Shown here: piece by piece, positions 40,582-49,034 of the stretch
Numbering within the stretch: position 1 is the stretch's first letter
How the letters are laid out: the number at the start of each line of letters is the position of its first letter
NCBI RefSeq assembly: GCF_900187265.1
Contig: NZ_LT906450.1
Location: forward strand, 4,145,444-4,209,443
Source of the DNA: Rhodococcus rhodochrous
Lineage (GTDB): Bacteria > Actinomycetota > Actinomycetes > Mycobacteriales > Mycobacteriaceae
DNA length: 64,000 nucleotides
Reading direction: 5' to 3'
Translations under genes and position numbers: made by a program
The notes under the pieces: model-generated
Database searches by the model: none
What the model was told of the DNA's origin: nothing
Seen by the model: only the letters and a program-made list of their open reading frames with translations

Positions 40582-41064
40582 TCAGGTGAGCAGGACGGCG
40601 CCCAGCCATACCGACGCTGCGACGAGCCCGCCGAACAGTTCGACGAGGATCGACAACGCGACCGCCTTGGTCGCCGCGACCGTCGAGACCCACGCGTCGC
40701 GGTGGGTGCGGTGCCGCTGCACCTCCGACAGGTACATGCCGAGCAGGAAGCCCAGGAACAGCCCGACGACGGGGATGACGAAGAAGCCGACGATGCCGAG
40801 CAGACCGGCCAGGATGAGCGACCGGTTCGGCACCCCGGCCTGTTGCAGTCGCTTGCCGGGCCAGGTGTACTTCACGATGCCGGTGACCAGCAGCGCCACC
40901 GTCGCGACGCCCAGCACGATCCATGCGGTGGTGCCTCCCGTGAGGAACGCCCACACGGCGATCGCACCGAAGATCAGCAGGACGCCGGGCAGGATCGGCA
41001 GCACGATCCCGAGCAGTCCGACGAGGATCGCCAGCCCGACGAGCAGTTCGCCGCCGGCACTCAC
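40582..41064 (-). CDS. DUF456 family membrane protein
   Basis: The 160-residue protein is four or five membrane helices. It contains LGIVLPILPGVLLIFGAIAVWAF (about 18-40) and the glycine-rich GLLGIVGFFVIPVVGLFLGFLLGMYLSE (about 87-114), typical of the DUF456 family. No function is established for this family as far as I know. It converges with fprA and is divergent from nrdJ with 107 bases between. Confidence 0.85.
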   Translation of the reverse strand: MSAGGELLVGLAILVGLLGIVLPILPGVLLIFGAIAVWAFLTGGTTAWIVLGVATVALLVTGIVKYTWPGKRLQQAGVPNRSLILAGLLGIVGFFVIPVVGLFLGFLLGMYLSEVQRHRTHRDAWVSTVAATKAVALSILVELFGGLVAASVWLGAVLLT

Positions 41065-41115
41065 GGCGCCACCGGGCGGGCCGAGCGGGCGGAAGACGGC
41101 GGAGTACCGGGACGC

Positions 41116-41147
41116 GGTGGCAGCATGGTGGGACTATATGTGCCACC
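41116..41147. promoter_or_regulatory. Inverted repeat in the nrdJ promoter
   Basis: GGTGGCA and TGCCACC lie 18 bases apart and enclose GGACTATATG, which contains a possible -10 element. The repeat ends 24 bases before the nrdJ start. It may be an operator; the inner sequence resembles one half of an NrdR box, but a second box is lacking. Confidence 0.35.
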
Positions 41148-41171
41148 GGTCCACGCCCCCGGGAGGACGCG

Positions 41172-43949
41172 ATGAGCAGTACCAGGCCTCACAGCAGCCC
41201 GAAGAGTGCATCGGACGCCGCTTCCGCCGCGGTGCGCGGCGACGTCCGGTACTTCACGACGCCCGGTGTCGATCCTGCCGAGACGGTGGAGTGGCAGCGA
41301 CGCGACGCGCGGATCGTCCATCACGGCACCGGCCGTGTCGTCTTCGAGCAGACGGATGTGGAGTTCCCCGCCTTCTGGTCGCAGAACGCCACCGACATCG
41401 TCACGCAGAAGTACTTCCGCGGGCAGCTCGGGCACCCCGATCGTGAACACTCGCTGCGCGACGTGATCGCGCGGATCGTCGACACGATCACCGCGTGGGG
41501 GCACACCGACGGCCACCTCGACGCCCCGGAGGCATTCGCCGCCGAACTGACCTACCTGCTGATCCACCAGCGGGCCTCGTTCAACAGTCCCGTCTGGTTC
41601 AACATCGGCGTGCCGAACACTCCACAACAGGCCAGCGCGTGTTTCATCCTGTCGGTCGACGACAGCATCGATTCGATCCTCGAGTGGTACCGGCAGGAAG
41701 CGGTCATCTTCAAGGGTGGGTCGGGCGCGGGGGTGAACCTCTCCCGGATCCGTTCGTCGGCCGAACCGCTCACCGGCGGCGGAAGCGCGTCGGGGCCGGT
41801 CAGCTTCATGCGCGGCGCCGACGCCTCGGCCGGGACCATCAAGTCCGGCGGCAAGACCCGGCGGGCCGCGAAGATGGTGATCCTCGACGTCGACCATCCC
41901 GACATCGAGGAGTTCGTCGACTGCAAGGCGATCGAGGAACGCAAGGCACGGGTGCTCGCCGAGGCCGGTTTCGACATGGGTCTCGACGGCAGCGACATCC
42001 ATTCGGTGCAGTACCAGAACGCGAACAACTCGGTGCGCGTGACCGACGAGTTCATGCATGCGGTCGTGGCCGACGCCGAGTGGCCGCTGCGTGCGGTGAC
42101 GACCGGCGAGACGGTCCGGACGGTCCGCGCGCGAGAGCTGTTGCAGCGCATCGCTGCCGCCACCTGGGAGTGCGCCGACCCGGGTATCCAGTACGACACG
42201 ACGATCAACGCCTGGCACACCGCCTCGGCGACCGGCCGGATCAACGCGTCGAATCCCTGCTCGGAGTATATGCATCTCGACGATTCGGCCTGCAACCTCG
42301 CGAGCCTGAACCTGCTCACCTTCCTACGCGAGGACGGCACCTTCGACGTCGACGGTTTCCGTCATGCCGTGGCGGTGATGCTCACCGCGCAGGAGATCCT
42401 CGTCGGCCGCGCCGACTACCCCACCGAGAAGATCGGTGAGACGTCGCGGCGGTTCCGGCAGCTCGGGCTCGGTTACGCCAATCTCGGTGCGCTGCTCATG
42501 GCTTCGGGTCTGCCCTACGACAGCGAGGCCGGTCGCGCGACGGCCGCGGCGATCACCGCTCTGATGACCGGCCACGCCTATGCCGTGTCGGCGGACATGG
42601 CACGGCGCCTCGGGCCGTTCGACGGGTTCGACGAGAACCGCGCGCCGATGCTCGACGTGCTGGGCAAGCACCGTGGTGCGCTCGACGACATCGACGCCGA
42701 TCTCGCACCCGCCGAGGTGCTCGACGCGGCACGACAGGCGTGGGATCGCGCGGTGGCCGACGGCACCGCCCACGGTGTGCGCAACAGCCAGGTCAGCGTG
42801 CTCGCGCCGACCGGCACGATCGGGCTCGCGATGGACTGCGACACCACCGGGATCGAACCGGACCTGGCGTTGGTGAAGACCAAGAAGCTCGTCGGCGGTG
42901 GCAGCCTCACGATCGTCAATCGCAGTGTGCCGCGCGCACTGTCGCGTCTGGGTTACAGCCCGTCGGAGGTCGCCGACATCGTGGCGCACCTCGATCTGCA
43001 CCACGATCTCACCGGTGCACCGCACGTGCGCGACGAGCACGCACCGGTGTTCGCGACCTCCATGGGCGACAACGTCATCTCGCCGCGCGGTCACGTCGGG
43101 ATGATGGCCGCGGTGCAACCGTTCCTGTCGGGTGCGATCTCGAAGACGGTGAACCTGCCCGAGTCCGCGACCGTCGACGACATCGCCGACATGTACGTCG
43201 ACGCATGGCGCCTGGGGGTGAAGGCCCTCGCGATCTACCGCGACAACTGCAAACTGGGACAACCGTTGTCGACATCGTCGCGCCCTGCCGTCGCAGAAGC
43301 GGCGGTCCCGTCCGCGGCGCCTCGTCGCGAACGGCTCCCGCGTACCCGCAACTCGCGGACGTTCGAGTTCCGGGTGGCCGACTGCAAGGGCTTCGTCACG
43401 ATCGGCGAGTACGACGACGGGCGTCCGGGCGAGATGTTCCTGCGCGTGTCCAAGCAGGGTTCGACCTTGGCCGGCATCATGGACGCCTTCTCGATGTCGG
43501 TCAGTTACGGTCTGCAGTACGGGGTTCCGTTGCGCACCTTCGTCCGGGCCTTCACGAGTACGCGTTTCGAACCTGCCGGGATCACCGACGATCCGGATCT
43601 GCGGATCGCCACGTCGATCCTCGACTACATCTTCCGGCGACTGGCGGTCGACTATCTCGAACCCGACGAGCGCGCCGAACTCGGCATCCTCACCGTCGCC
43701 GAGCGTTCGGTGCCCGACACCCCCACGCTCACGCCGTACACGAGCACGCCGCCGATGCGCGAGCCCGATCCGCCGGCGACCGCCCCGCGCGGCACACACA
43801 GCGAGAGCACATCCTCCCCGGGTGGGCTCGCCGCTCCGTCGCCGTCGAATCCGGACGCGCCGTATTGCATGCAGTGCGGGGTGAAGATGCAGCGGGCCGG
43901 GTCGTGCCACGCCTGTCCGTCCTGTGGGAACACCAGCGGCTGCAGCTGA
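41172..43949 (+). CDS. nrdJ: Class II (B12-dependent) ribonucleotide reductase
   Basis: NrdJ reduces ribonucleotides to deoxyribonucleotides using adenosylcobalamin as radical source, with or without oxygen. The 925-residue protein has the ten-strand barrel. The first redox Cys is in QASACFILSV (about 157), and GSGAGVNLSRIRS follows. NPCSEYM (about 359) has the radical Cys and Glu, SVLAPTGTIGLAMDCD comes later, and the second redox Cys is in YRDNCKLGQP. The C-terminus ends in a Cys-rich tail, CMQCGVKMQ...CHACPSCG, a zinc-finger-like shuttle as in long NrdJ forms. ATG at 41172 has GGGAGGA upstream. The gene makes B12 supply important for growth, which fits the importers nearby. No riboswitch is visible before it. 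Confidence 0.95.
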   Translation: MSSTRPHSSPKSASDAASAAVRGDVRYFTTPGVDPAETVEWQRRDARIVHHGTGRVVFEQTDVEFPAFWSQNATDIVTQKYFRGQLGHPDREHSLRDVIARIVDTITAWGHTDGHLDAPEAFAAELTYLLIHQRASFNSPVWFNIGVPNTPQQASACFILSVDDSIDSILEWYRQEAVIFKGGSGAGVNLSRIRSSAEPLTGGGSASGPVSFMRGADASAGTIKSGGKTRRAAKMVILDVDHPDIEEFVDCKAIEERKARVLAEAGFDMGLDGSDIHSVQYQNANNSVRVTDEFMHAVVADAEWPLRAVTTGETVRTVRARELLQRIAAATWECADPGIQYDTTINAWHTASATGRINASNPCSEYMHLDDSACNLASLNLLTFLREDGTFDVDGFRHAVAVMLTAQEILVGRADYPTEKIGETSRRFRQLGLGYANLGALLMASGLPYDSEAGRATAAAITALMTGHAYAVSADMARRLGPFDGFDENRAPMLDVLGKHRGALDDIDADLAPAEVLDAARQAWDRAVADGTAHGVRNSQVSVLAPTGTIGLAMDCDTTGIEPDLALVKTKKLVGGGSLTIVNRSVPRALSRLGYSPSEVADIVAHLDLHHDLTGAPHVRDEHAPVFATSMGDNVISPRGHVGMMAAVQPFLSGAISKTVNLPESATVDDIADMYVDAWRLGVKALAIYRDNCKLGQPLSTSSRPAVAEAAVPSAAPRRERLPRTRNSRTFEFRVADCKGFVTIGEYDDGRPGEMFLRVSKQGSTLAGIMDAFSMSVSYGLQYGVPLRTFVRAFTSTRFEPAGITDDPDLRIATSILDYIFRRLAVDYLEPDERAELGILTVAERSVPDTPTLTPYTSTPPMREPDPPATAPRGTHSESTSSPGGLAAPSPSNPDAPYCMQCGVKMQRAGSCHACPSCGNTSGCS

Positions 43950-43960
43950 GGTGATGCGTC

Positions 43961-43972
43961 CATACTGGCGCG
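43961..43972 (+). promoter_or_regulatory. Leaderless-type promoter
   Basis: CATACT at 43961-43966, six bases, then the ATG at 43973. Confidence 0.4.
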
Positions 43973-44401
43973 ATGGTCCTGGGAATCGACACCGAACTGA
44001 CACTGACGGCCGCGGGTGCGGTCTTCCTCCTCGCACTCGCTCTCGGCGTGTGGAAGTACCGGCAGATGGCGACCTCCGACGACCACCTCGCGCACCCGTA
44101 CGTCGACATCGCCCACCGCTCCGCCCTGATGTACTCCTTCGCGACGCTGCTGGTCGCGGTGTTCGTCGAGCTCAGCGCGTGGCCCACCGCGGTGAACCTC
44201 GCGGCGGCCGCGGTGATCGTGATGTTCTTCGTCGGCGCGATCGCGAGCTATGTCGTGCACGGCGCGCTGCGCGATACCACCAACCAGTTCGCGCATCCGG
44301 TGCGCGGGACGGGCCTGGCGATGGCCGCGCTGATCGTCGGCGAGATGGGTGGCTTCGCGGTGCTGTTCGCAGGCTTCCTGTGGGGCGCCTTCGCGAGCTG
44401 A
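43973..44401 (+). CDS. Small four-helix membrane protein
   Basis: The 142-residue protein has four hydrophobic segments (about 9-26, 53-72, 74-93 and 114-136). HPYVDIAHRSALMYSFATLL between the first two and GALRDTTNQFAHP between the last two are hydrophilic loops with His and Asp. The general pattern resembles small uncharacterised membrane proteins of Proteobacteria and Actinobacteria that may bind heme or quinone, but I cannot assign a family. It follows nrdJ by 23 bases, yet a -10 hexamer six bases before the ATG suggests its own leaderless transcript. Confidence 0.75.
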   Translation: MVLGIDTELTLTAAGAVFLLALALGVWKYRQMATSDDHLAHPYVDIAHRSALMYSFATLLVAVFVELSAWPTAVNLAAAAVIVMFFVGAIASYVVHGALRDTTNQFAHPVRGTGLAMAALIVGEMGGFAVLFAGFLWGAFAS

Positions 44402-44408
44402 GGCCGCG

Positions 44409-44789
44409 TCAGGTGCGGTGTTCGAGCAACGACAGGACGTTGCCGTGCGGGTCTCGGAACCACGCGACCCGCATGCCGTCGGGCGCGGTCCACGCGTCGT
44501 GGTCGTCCTGGTCCATGCCGTTGTAGCGGATGAACTCCACGCCGTGCTCGCGCAGTCGTTCGACGGTGCCGTCCAGATCGGATACCCGCCAGCCCAGCAC
44601 GGTGTAGCCGGTCTCCTCGCGCGACTGCACGAGGGTCACCCGGACCGGTGCGCCGTCGCCTCCGTCGAGGACGAGCGCGAACGGGTCGCGGGAGAGCTTC
44701 CGGAAGCGCAGGGTGTCGACGTAGAACGTCTCCGAGACGTCGAGGTCGGTGCTCGGGATGAAACTCACGAGTTGGCCGGTGATCGTCAT
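44409..44789 (-). CDS. VOC (glyoxalase/bleomycin resistance) family protein
   Basis: This 126-residue single-domain VOC protein has two beta-alpha-beta-beta-beta units. The first is QLVSFIPSTDLDVSETFYVDTLRFRKLSRDPFALVLDGG; the second ends in DGMRVAWFRDPHGNVLSLLEH, the typical VOC ending with the Glu metal ligand. Members bind a metal and act as isomerases, dioxygenases or antibiotic-binding proteins; the ligand here is unknown. ATG at 44789 is taken rather than the longer frame because the fold begins there. Confidence 0.85.
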   Translation of the reverse strand: MTITGQLVSFIPSTDLDVSETFYVDTLRFRKLSRDPFALVLDGGDGAPVRVTLVQSREETGYTVLGWRVSDLDGTVERLREHGVEFIRYNGMDQDDHDAWTAPDGMRVAWFRDPHGNVLSLLEHRT

Positions 44790-44868
44790 ATGTCCACTGT
44801 GCGCCGGAGCGCCCGAGCGCGACAGCGGATTCGGCGGATTCACGCCCCCACCTCCGCGATCCGGCGAC

Positions 44869-44881
44869 TAGGCTCTCGATC
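44869..44881 (+). promoter_or_regulatory. Leaderless-type promoter
   Basis: TAGGCT at 44869-44874 followed by seven bases and the ATG at 44882. Confidence 0.5.
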
Positions 44882-45259
44882 ATGAGCACCTCGGAGATCG
44901 CCACGGTCCTGGCCTGGCACGACGCCGTGAACAGCAACGACATCGACACGCTCGTGCAGTTGTCGAGCGACGACATCGTGCTGCCCACCCCCGACGACGA
45001 TCCCGACCAAGGACTCGACGAGCTGCGCGAGTGGGCGACGACGGCGGGCGTCACGCTGCAGCCGGGCCGCATGTTCGTCCACCGGGGCGTCGTGGTGGTC
45101 GAGGAGACGGCGACGTGGGCGTCCGATCCGGGTCCCCGTGAGGAGGCGATCGCCTTCCGGGTGGTCGACGACCAGGTGGTCACCGTCGTCCGGCACACCG
45201 ATCTCGCGGAGGCCTTCGAGGCGACCGGACTGAGTGAAGCAGATCTGTACGAGGAGTGA
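44882..45259 (+). CDS. SnoaL/NTF2-like protein
   Basis: The 125-residue protein has the NTF2-like cone fold. The N-terminal helix-turn IATVLAWHDAVNSNDIDTLVQLSSDDIVL (about 6-34) is the hallmark of SnoaL-like proteins. Strands follow (MFVHRGVVVVEETATW, EAIAFRVVDDQVVTVVRH). No catalytic pair can be named. The ligand is unknown. It lies divergent from the VOC gene and upstream of the CoA transferase gene, with its own leaderless-type promoter. Confidence 0.82.
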   Translation: MSTSEIATVLAWHDAVNSNDIDTLVQLSSDDIVLPTPDDDPDQGLDELREWATTAGVTLQPGRMFVHRGVVVVEETATWASDPGPREEAIAFRVVDDQVVTVVRHTDLAEAFEATGLSEADLYEE

Positions 45260-45350
45260 TCCGTTCCGCGTGACCGGAACCATATTCTGAACGCTCGCTA
45301 AGGTACTCTCCGTTGCGACAGTCCCTACGTATCGGAGTGAGGTTCGTCGA

Positions 45351-46448
45351 GTGTCCGCTGAAGCTGTTGAGAAGAAGGGTCCGCTCGCGGGTATCCGCGT
45401 CGTCGAGTTCAAGGGCCTCGGTCCCGGCCCGCACGCCGCGACCCTGCTCGCCGATCTCGGCGCCGATGTCGTCATCGTGCAGCGCCCCGGCGAGATCCCG
45501 CAGGAGGGACAGCGCGATCCGATTCAGCGCAACCGTCGCATCGTCGAGGCCAACCTCAAGGATCCCGCCGACATCGAGAAGGTCCTGACCCTGCTCGAGC
45601 GCGCCGACGTCCTCATCGAGGGCTTCCGCCCCGGCGTCACCGAACGGCTCGGCCTCGGACCGGACGTGGTCCTCGAGCGCAACCCGCGCATCGTCTACGG
45701 CCGCATGACCGGCTGGGGCCAGGAGGGCCCGCTCGCCAACGCGGCCGGCCACGACATCAACTACATCTCCCTCACCGGCGTCCTGCACGCCATCGGCCGC
45801 CAGGGCGAGCGTCCGGTGCCGCCGCTGAACATGGTCGGCGACTTCGGTGGCGGTTCGATGTTCCTCGTGTTCGGCATCCTGTCCGCCCTCGTCGAGCGTC
45901 AGACCTCCGGCAAGGGTCAGGTCGTCGACGCGGCGATGGTCGACGGCGCGCTCGCCCTGTCGCACATGATGTGGGCGTTCCGCGGTCGCGGCGCGTGGTC
46001 GGACGAGCGCGGCGTCAACATGCTCGACACCGGCGCACCGTTCTACGAGGTCTACGAGACCAAGGACGGCAAGTACATGGCCGTCGGTTCCATCGAGCCG
46101 CAGTTCTACGCGCTGCTGCTGCAGGGCCTCGAGCTCGATCCGGCCGACCTGCCGCACCAGCTCGACACCTCGCGCTGGGCGGAGATGAAGAAGATCTTCA
46201 CCGAGAAGTTCCTGTCGAAGACCCGCGACGAGTGGACCGAGATCTTCCTCGGCACCGACGCCTGCGTCTCCCCGGTCCTCACCTGGGCCGAGGCGGAGAA
46301 GAACGAGCATCTCGTCGCCCGCGGATCGCTGATCGAGATCGACGGCGTCGTGCAGCACGCACCGGCTCCGCGCTTCTCCCGCACCCCCGCCGGTGAGCCG
46401 GTCGGACCGGCGGCCGAGGCCACCGACATCGACACCCTCTGGGTCTGA
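45351..46448 (+). CDS. mcr: Alpha-methylacyl-CoA racemase / family III CoA-transferase
   Basis: This 365-residue CaiB/BaiF-family protein is closest in pattern to M. tuberculosis MCR, which inverts the 2-methyl centre of branched acyl-CoAs so that they can enter beta-oxidation (for example sterol side chains). N-terminal [30 protein letters not shown] is typical. The racemase residues are visible: His in AGHDINY (about 127), Asp in MVGDFGGG (about 157) and Glu in VGSIEPQFY (about 242). A transferase would have a catalytic Asp in another context, so racemase is favoured. GTG start at 45351. Confidence 0.88.
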   Translation: MSAEAVEKKGPLAGIRVVEFKGLGPGPHAATLLADLGADVVIVQRPGEIPQEGQRDPIQRNRRIVEANLKDPADIEKVLTLLERADVLIEGFRPGVTERLGLGPDVVLERNPRIVYGRMTGWGQEGPLANAAGHDINYISLTGVLHAIGRQGERPVPPLNMVGDFGGGSMFLVFGILSALVERQTSGKGQVVDAAMVDGALALSHMMWAFRGRGAWSDERGVNMLDTGAPFYEVYETKDGKYMAVGSIEPQFYALLLQGLELDPADLPHQLDTSRWAEMKKIFTEKFLSKTRDEWTEIFLGTDACVSPVLTWAEAEKNEHLVARGSLIEIDGVVQHAPAPRFSRTPAGEPVGPAAEATDIDTLWV

Positions 46449-46562
46449 TCGCCCGGTCCGGGCCCGGGATCGTAACGGTGTTCTACCGATACGGTTCCGG
46501 GCCCGTCCCATCAGCGGGAAAGCCACCGGGCGCACCCTGATCGGTGTGCTATCAACACCGTC

Positions 46563-47510
46563 ATGAGTGATGGGGTGGGAGCCGCGATCCATCGATCGGC
46601 GGCCACGGCACGAGCACGAGCACGCACCGCGGTCCCGGGCCGCGTCCCGGAGGTGCTCGACGTCCGCAGCAAGGACGGCACCCGCATCCACACCGAGGCG
46701 TACGGGCCCGCCGACGCCCCGACGATCGTCCTGGCGCACGGCATCCTGTGCGAACTCGGTTTCTGGCGCAACCAGATTCGCGACCTGTGCGACGACTACC
46801 GGGTGGTCGCCTTCGATCACCGCGGTCACGGACGCAGCCAGGCCGCCCCTGCCCGGGCGTACACGATGGACCATCTCGCCGACGATCTCCACGCCGTGCT
46901 GGGCGCGGCCGCACCCGACGGCCGACCCGTCGTGGTCGCCGGGCACTCCATGGGCGGCATCGCCGTGATGGCCTGGGCCGAACGGTATCCGCGCGACGTC
47001 GACGCACGGGTGTCGGCCGTGGGCCTGGTGAACACCACACCGGGCGAGATCTTCGACAACGTGCAGTTCCTGCGCGGACCACAGAGCCTGACGACGGTGC
47101 GGCGCCGCGTCGCCCAGACCGTCGTTCCGCTGGCGCGGATGCCGCTCCCCCAGCGGATGCCGTTGCGCAAGCACCTGCTCTCCCGCGTCGCCGTCGGGAC
47201 GGGGGCGGCCGCGACGATCACCGCGGACGTCGACCGCATGCTCGGCCGCACCTCGGCACGAGGTCGCGGCGGTTACGGGCGGCTGCTGGTGAACATGATC
47301 GACACCGTCGATCCCTCCGCGATCACCGCGCCCACCCTGGTGATCGCGGGCAGCCACGACCGGATCTCACCGCCGGGCCGATCCGAGTGGATCGCCGAGC
47401 GCCTGCCGAACCTGCTCGAACTGCGCACCTTCGACAGCGGGCACTGCGGCCCCCTGGAACGACCCGGAGAGGTGTCGGCGGCGCTGCGCGAGCTGATCGA
47501 GACGTCCTGA
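46563..47510 (+). CDS. Alpha/beta hydrolase
   Basis: The 315-residue protein has the alpha/beta-hydrolase fold. LAHGILCELGFWRNQIRDL gives the oxyanion loop, VAGHSMGGIAVMAWAERYP the nucleophile elbow (Ser near 136), IAGSHDRISPPG the acid Asp, and DSGHCGPLERP the catalytic His. The first 30 residues are basic and Ala/Arg-rich and may be a membrane-proximal or dispensable extension. Substrate is unknown; lipid ester or thioester hydrolysis is typical for such rhodococcal enzymes. The gene has its own promoter area with an inverted repeat GGTGT/ACACC just before the ATG. Confidence 0.87.
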   Translation: MSDGVGAAIHRSAATARARARTAVPGRVPEVLDVRSKDGTRIHTEAYGPADAPTIVLAHGILCELGFWRNQIRDLCDDYRVVAFDHRGHGRSQAAPARAYTMDHLADDLHAVLGAAAPDGRPVVVAGHSMGGIAVMAWAERYPRDVDARVSAVGLVNTTPGEIFDNVQFLRGPQSLTTVRRRVAQTVVPLARMPLPQRMPLRKHLLSRVAVGTGAAATITADVDRMLGRTSARGRGGYGRLLVNMIDTVDPSAITAPTLVIAGSHDRISPPGRSEWIAERLPNLLELRTFDSGHCGPLERPGEVSAALRELIETS

Positions 47511-47519
47511 GAGGCAGGA

Positions 47520-49001
47520 TCAGACGACGAGCCGCGCCTCGTCGGGCGTGCGCCCGGAGGCCACCTGGTCGTAGGCGGCTGCCATGGCCTCGACGGCATC
47601 GTCGAGGACCTCGACGTCCTGCGTGTACGGCAGGCGCACGAAGTGCTCGAACGCGCCCTGCACACCGAAGCGCGGACCGGCGGAGAGCAGCACACCGTGG
47701 GACGGCGCGGCGGCAGCCAGCGAGGTCGACACCGGTTCGGGCATCCGCGCCCACAGCGACATCCCGCCCTGGCCCGGCGTGTACTCCCAGTCGGGCAGCC
47801 GGCAGTCCAGGGCGTCGCACAGCGCACGACGTCGTTCCCTCAACGCAGCGCGGCGACGTTCGAGCAGTTCGTCGACGTCGGAGAGCAGATGCGCGGCCGC
47901 GAGCTGTTCCATGACGGGCGTGCCCAGGTCGACCGCGGTCCGCGCTCCGGCCAGCCGGACGATCGTGTCGCGGTCGGCGCGGATCCACCCCACCCGCAGA
48001 CCACCCCACAGCGACTTCGCCGTCGAGCCCACCGTCACCACCGACGCGCCGGCAGGCATGGCTGCGACGGGAGGCGGCGGCGGAGCATCGAGCCACAGAT
48101 CGACCATCGACTCGTCGACGACGAGCGTGGTCCGCGTGTCGCGCATGATGCGGGCCAGTTCGGCGCGGCCGTCCTCGTCGAGGCACAGGCCCGTGGGGTT
48201 GTGGAAATCGGGAACCAGGAAGGCGGTGCGAGCGGCGGTCTGCCGGACGGCGCTGGCGACACCGTCGAGATCCCAGCCGCCGTGCGGACCGTTCTCCGGG
48301 CGCACCGGAACCGGCACCGGGCGCGCGCCGTACCGGCGGATCGCTTCGAGCGCATTGGGATAGGTGGGGTGGTCGACGACCACCCGGTCGCCGGGATCGT
48401 CGAGCACACCGAGCAGCAGACGCATCGCGTGCTGCGCGCCGGAGGTCACCATGATCTGGTCGGGCGAGGTGGGCAGTCCACGCTCGCGGTAGCGACGGGC
48501 GATGACTTCGCGCAGCACCAACACCCCGATCGGTTCCATGCCGTGCGAGTCGAGATAGGTCGACATCGACCGCAGCGCCGCCGCATACGCCGCCTCGATC
48601 TCCGCTGCCGGCGCGGGCAGCGAGGCATTGCTCAGATCGATCGCCGGACCGATCGGCATCCGGGACCCCGTGTTCTCGGAGTCCCGACGTGCAGGCACGG
48701 CGACCGTACTGCGGGCGCCCTGGCGGCTGCGCAGATAGCCCTCTTCCCGCAGCGCCGCATAGGCGGAGGCGACGGTGGTGCGGCTCACCGACAGCGCGGC
48801 GGCGAGTTCCCGCTCGCTGGGCAGGGCGACCCCGAGTGGGACGCGACCGTCGTGCACGAGCAGGCGGATGCTGTCCGCGAGCGCCCGGTAGGCAGGGCGG
48901 GGATCGGCGCGAGCGGAGCGACGGGAATGCGACTGTCCGGAATCCTGCCAGTTGCCGAGGTCGCGGACGAGCGAACCGGCTCCGATCGCTCGAGTGATCA
49001 C
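47520..49001 (-). CDS. MocR-type (GntR/aminotransferase) transcriptional regulator
   Basis: The 493-residue fusion has an N-terminal winged helix of the GntR type (residues about 35-105: YRALADSIRLLVHDGRVPLGVALPSERELAAALSVSRTTVASAYAALREEGYL). A PLP aminotransferase-like domain follows from about 125, with NPTGLCLDEDGR and the PLP Lys in VGSTAKSLWGGLRVGWI. MocR proteins use PLP or an amino-acid adduct as effector, for genes of vitamin B6, GABA or amino-acid metabolism. The target here cannot be told: upstream is phoD on the same strand and downstream the convergent hydrolase. Confidence 0.9.
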   Translation of the reverse strand: MITRAIGAGSLVRDLGNWQDSGQSHSRRSARADPRPAYRALADSIRLLVHDGRVPLGVALPSERELAAALSVSRTTVASAYAALREEGYLRSRQGARSTVAVPARRDSENTGSRMPIGPAIDLSNASLPAPAAEIEAAYAAALRSMSTYLDSHGMEPIGVLVLREVIARRYRERGLPTSPDQIMVTSGAQHAMRLLLGVLDDPGDRVVVDHPTYPNALEAIRRYGARPVPVPVRPENGPHGGWDLDGVASAVRQTAARTAFLVPDFHNPTGLCLDEDGRAELARIMRDTRTTLVVDESMVDLWLDAPPPPPVAAMPAGASVVTVGSTAKSLWGGLRVGWIRADRDTIVRLAGARTAVDLGTPVMEQLAAAHLLSDVDELLERRRAALRERRRALCDALDCRLPDWEYTPGQGGMSLWARMPEPVSTSLAAAAPSHGVLLSAGPRFGVQGAFEHFVRLPYTQDVEVLDDAVEAMAAAYDQVASGRTPDEARLVV

Positions 49002-49034
49002 CGATCCAGTATGCCCCGCGCCGCGCGGGCGGGA

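Noticed and set aside
39056-41146. Minus-strand frame of 696 codons across fprA
   Set aside because: It lies antisense to fprA and has no domain pattern; the residue composition is that of a codon-position shadow.
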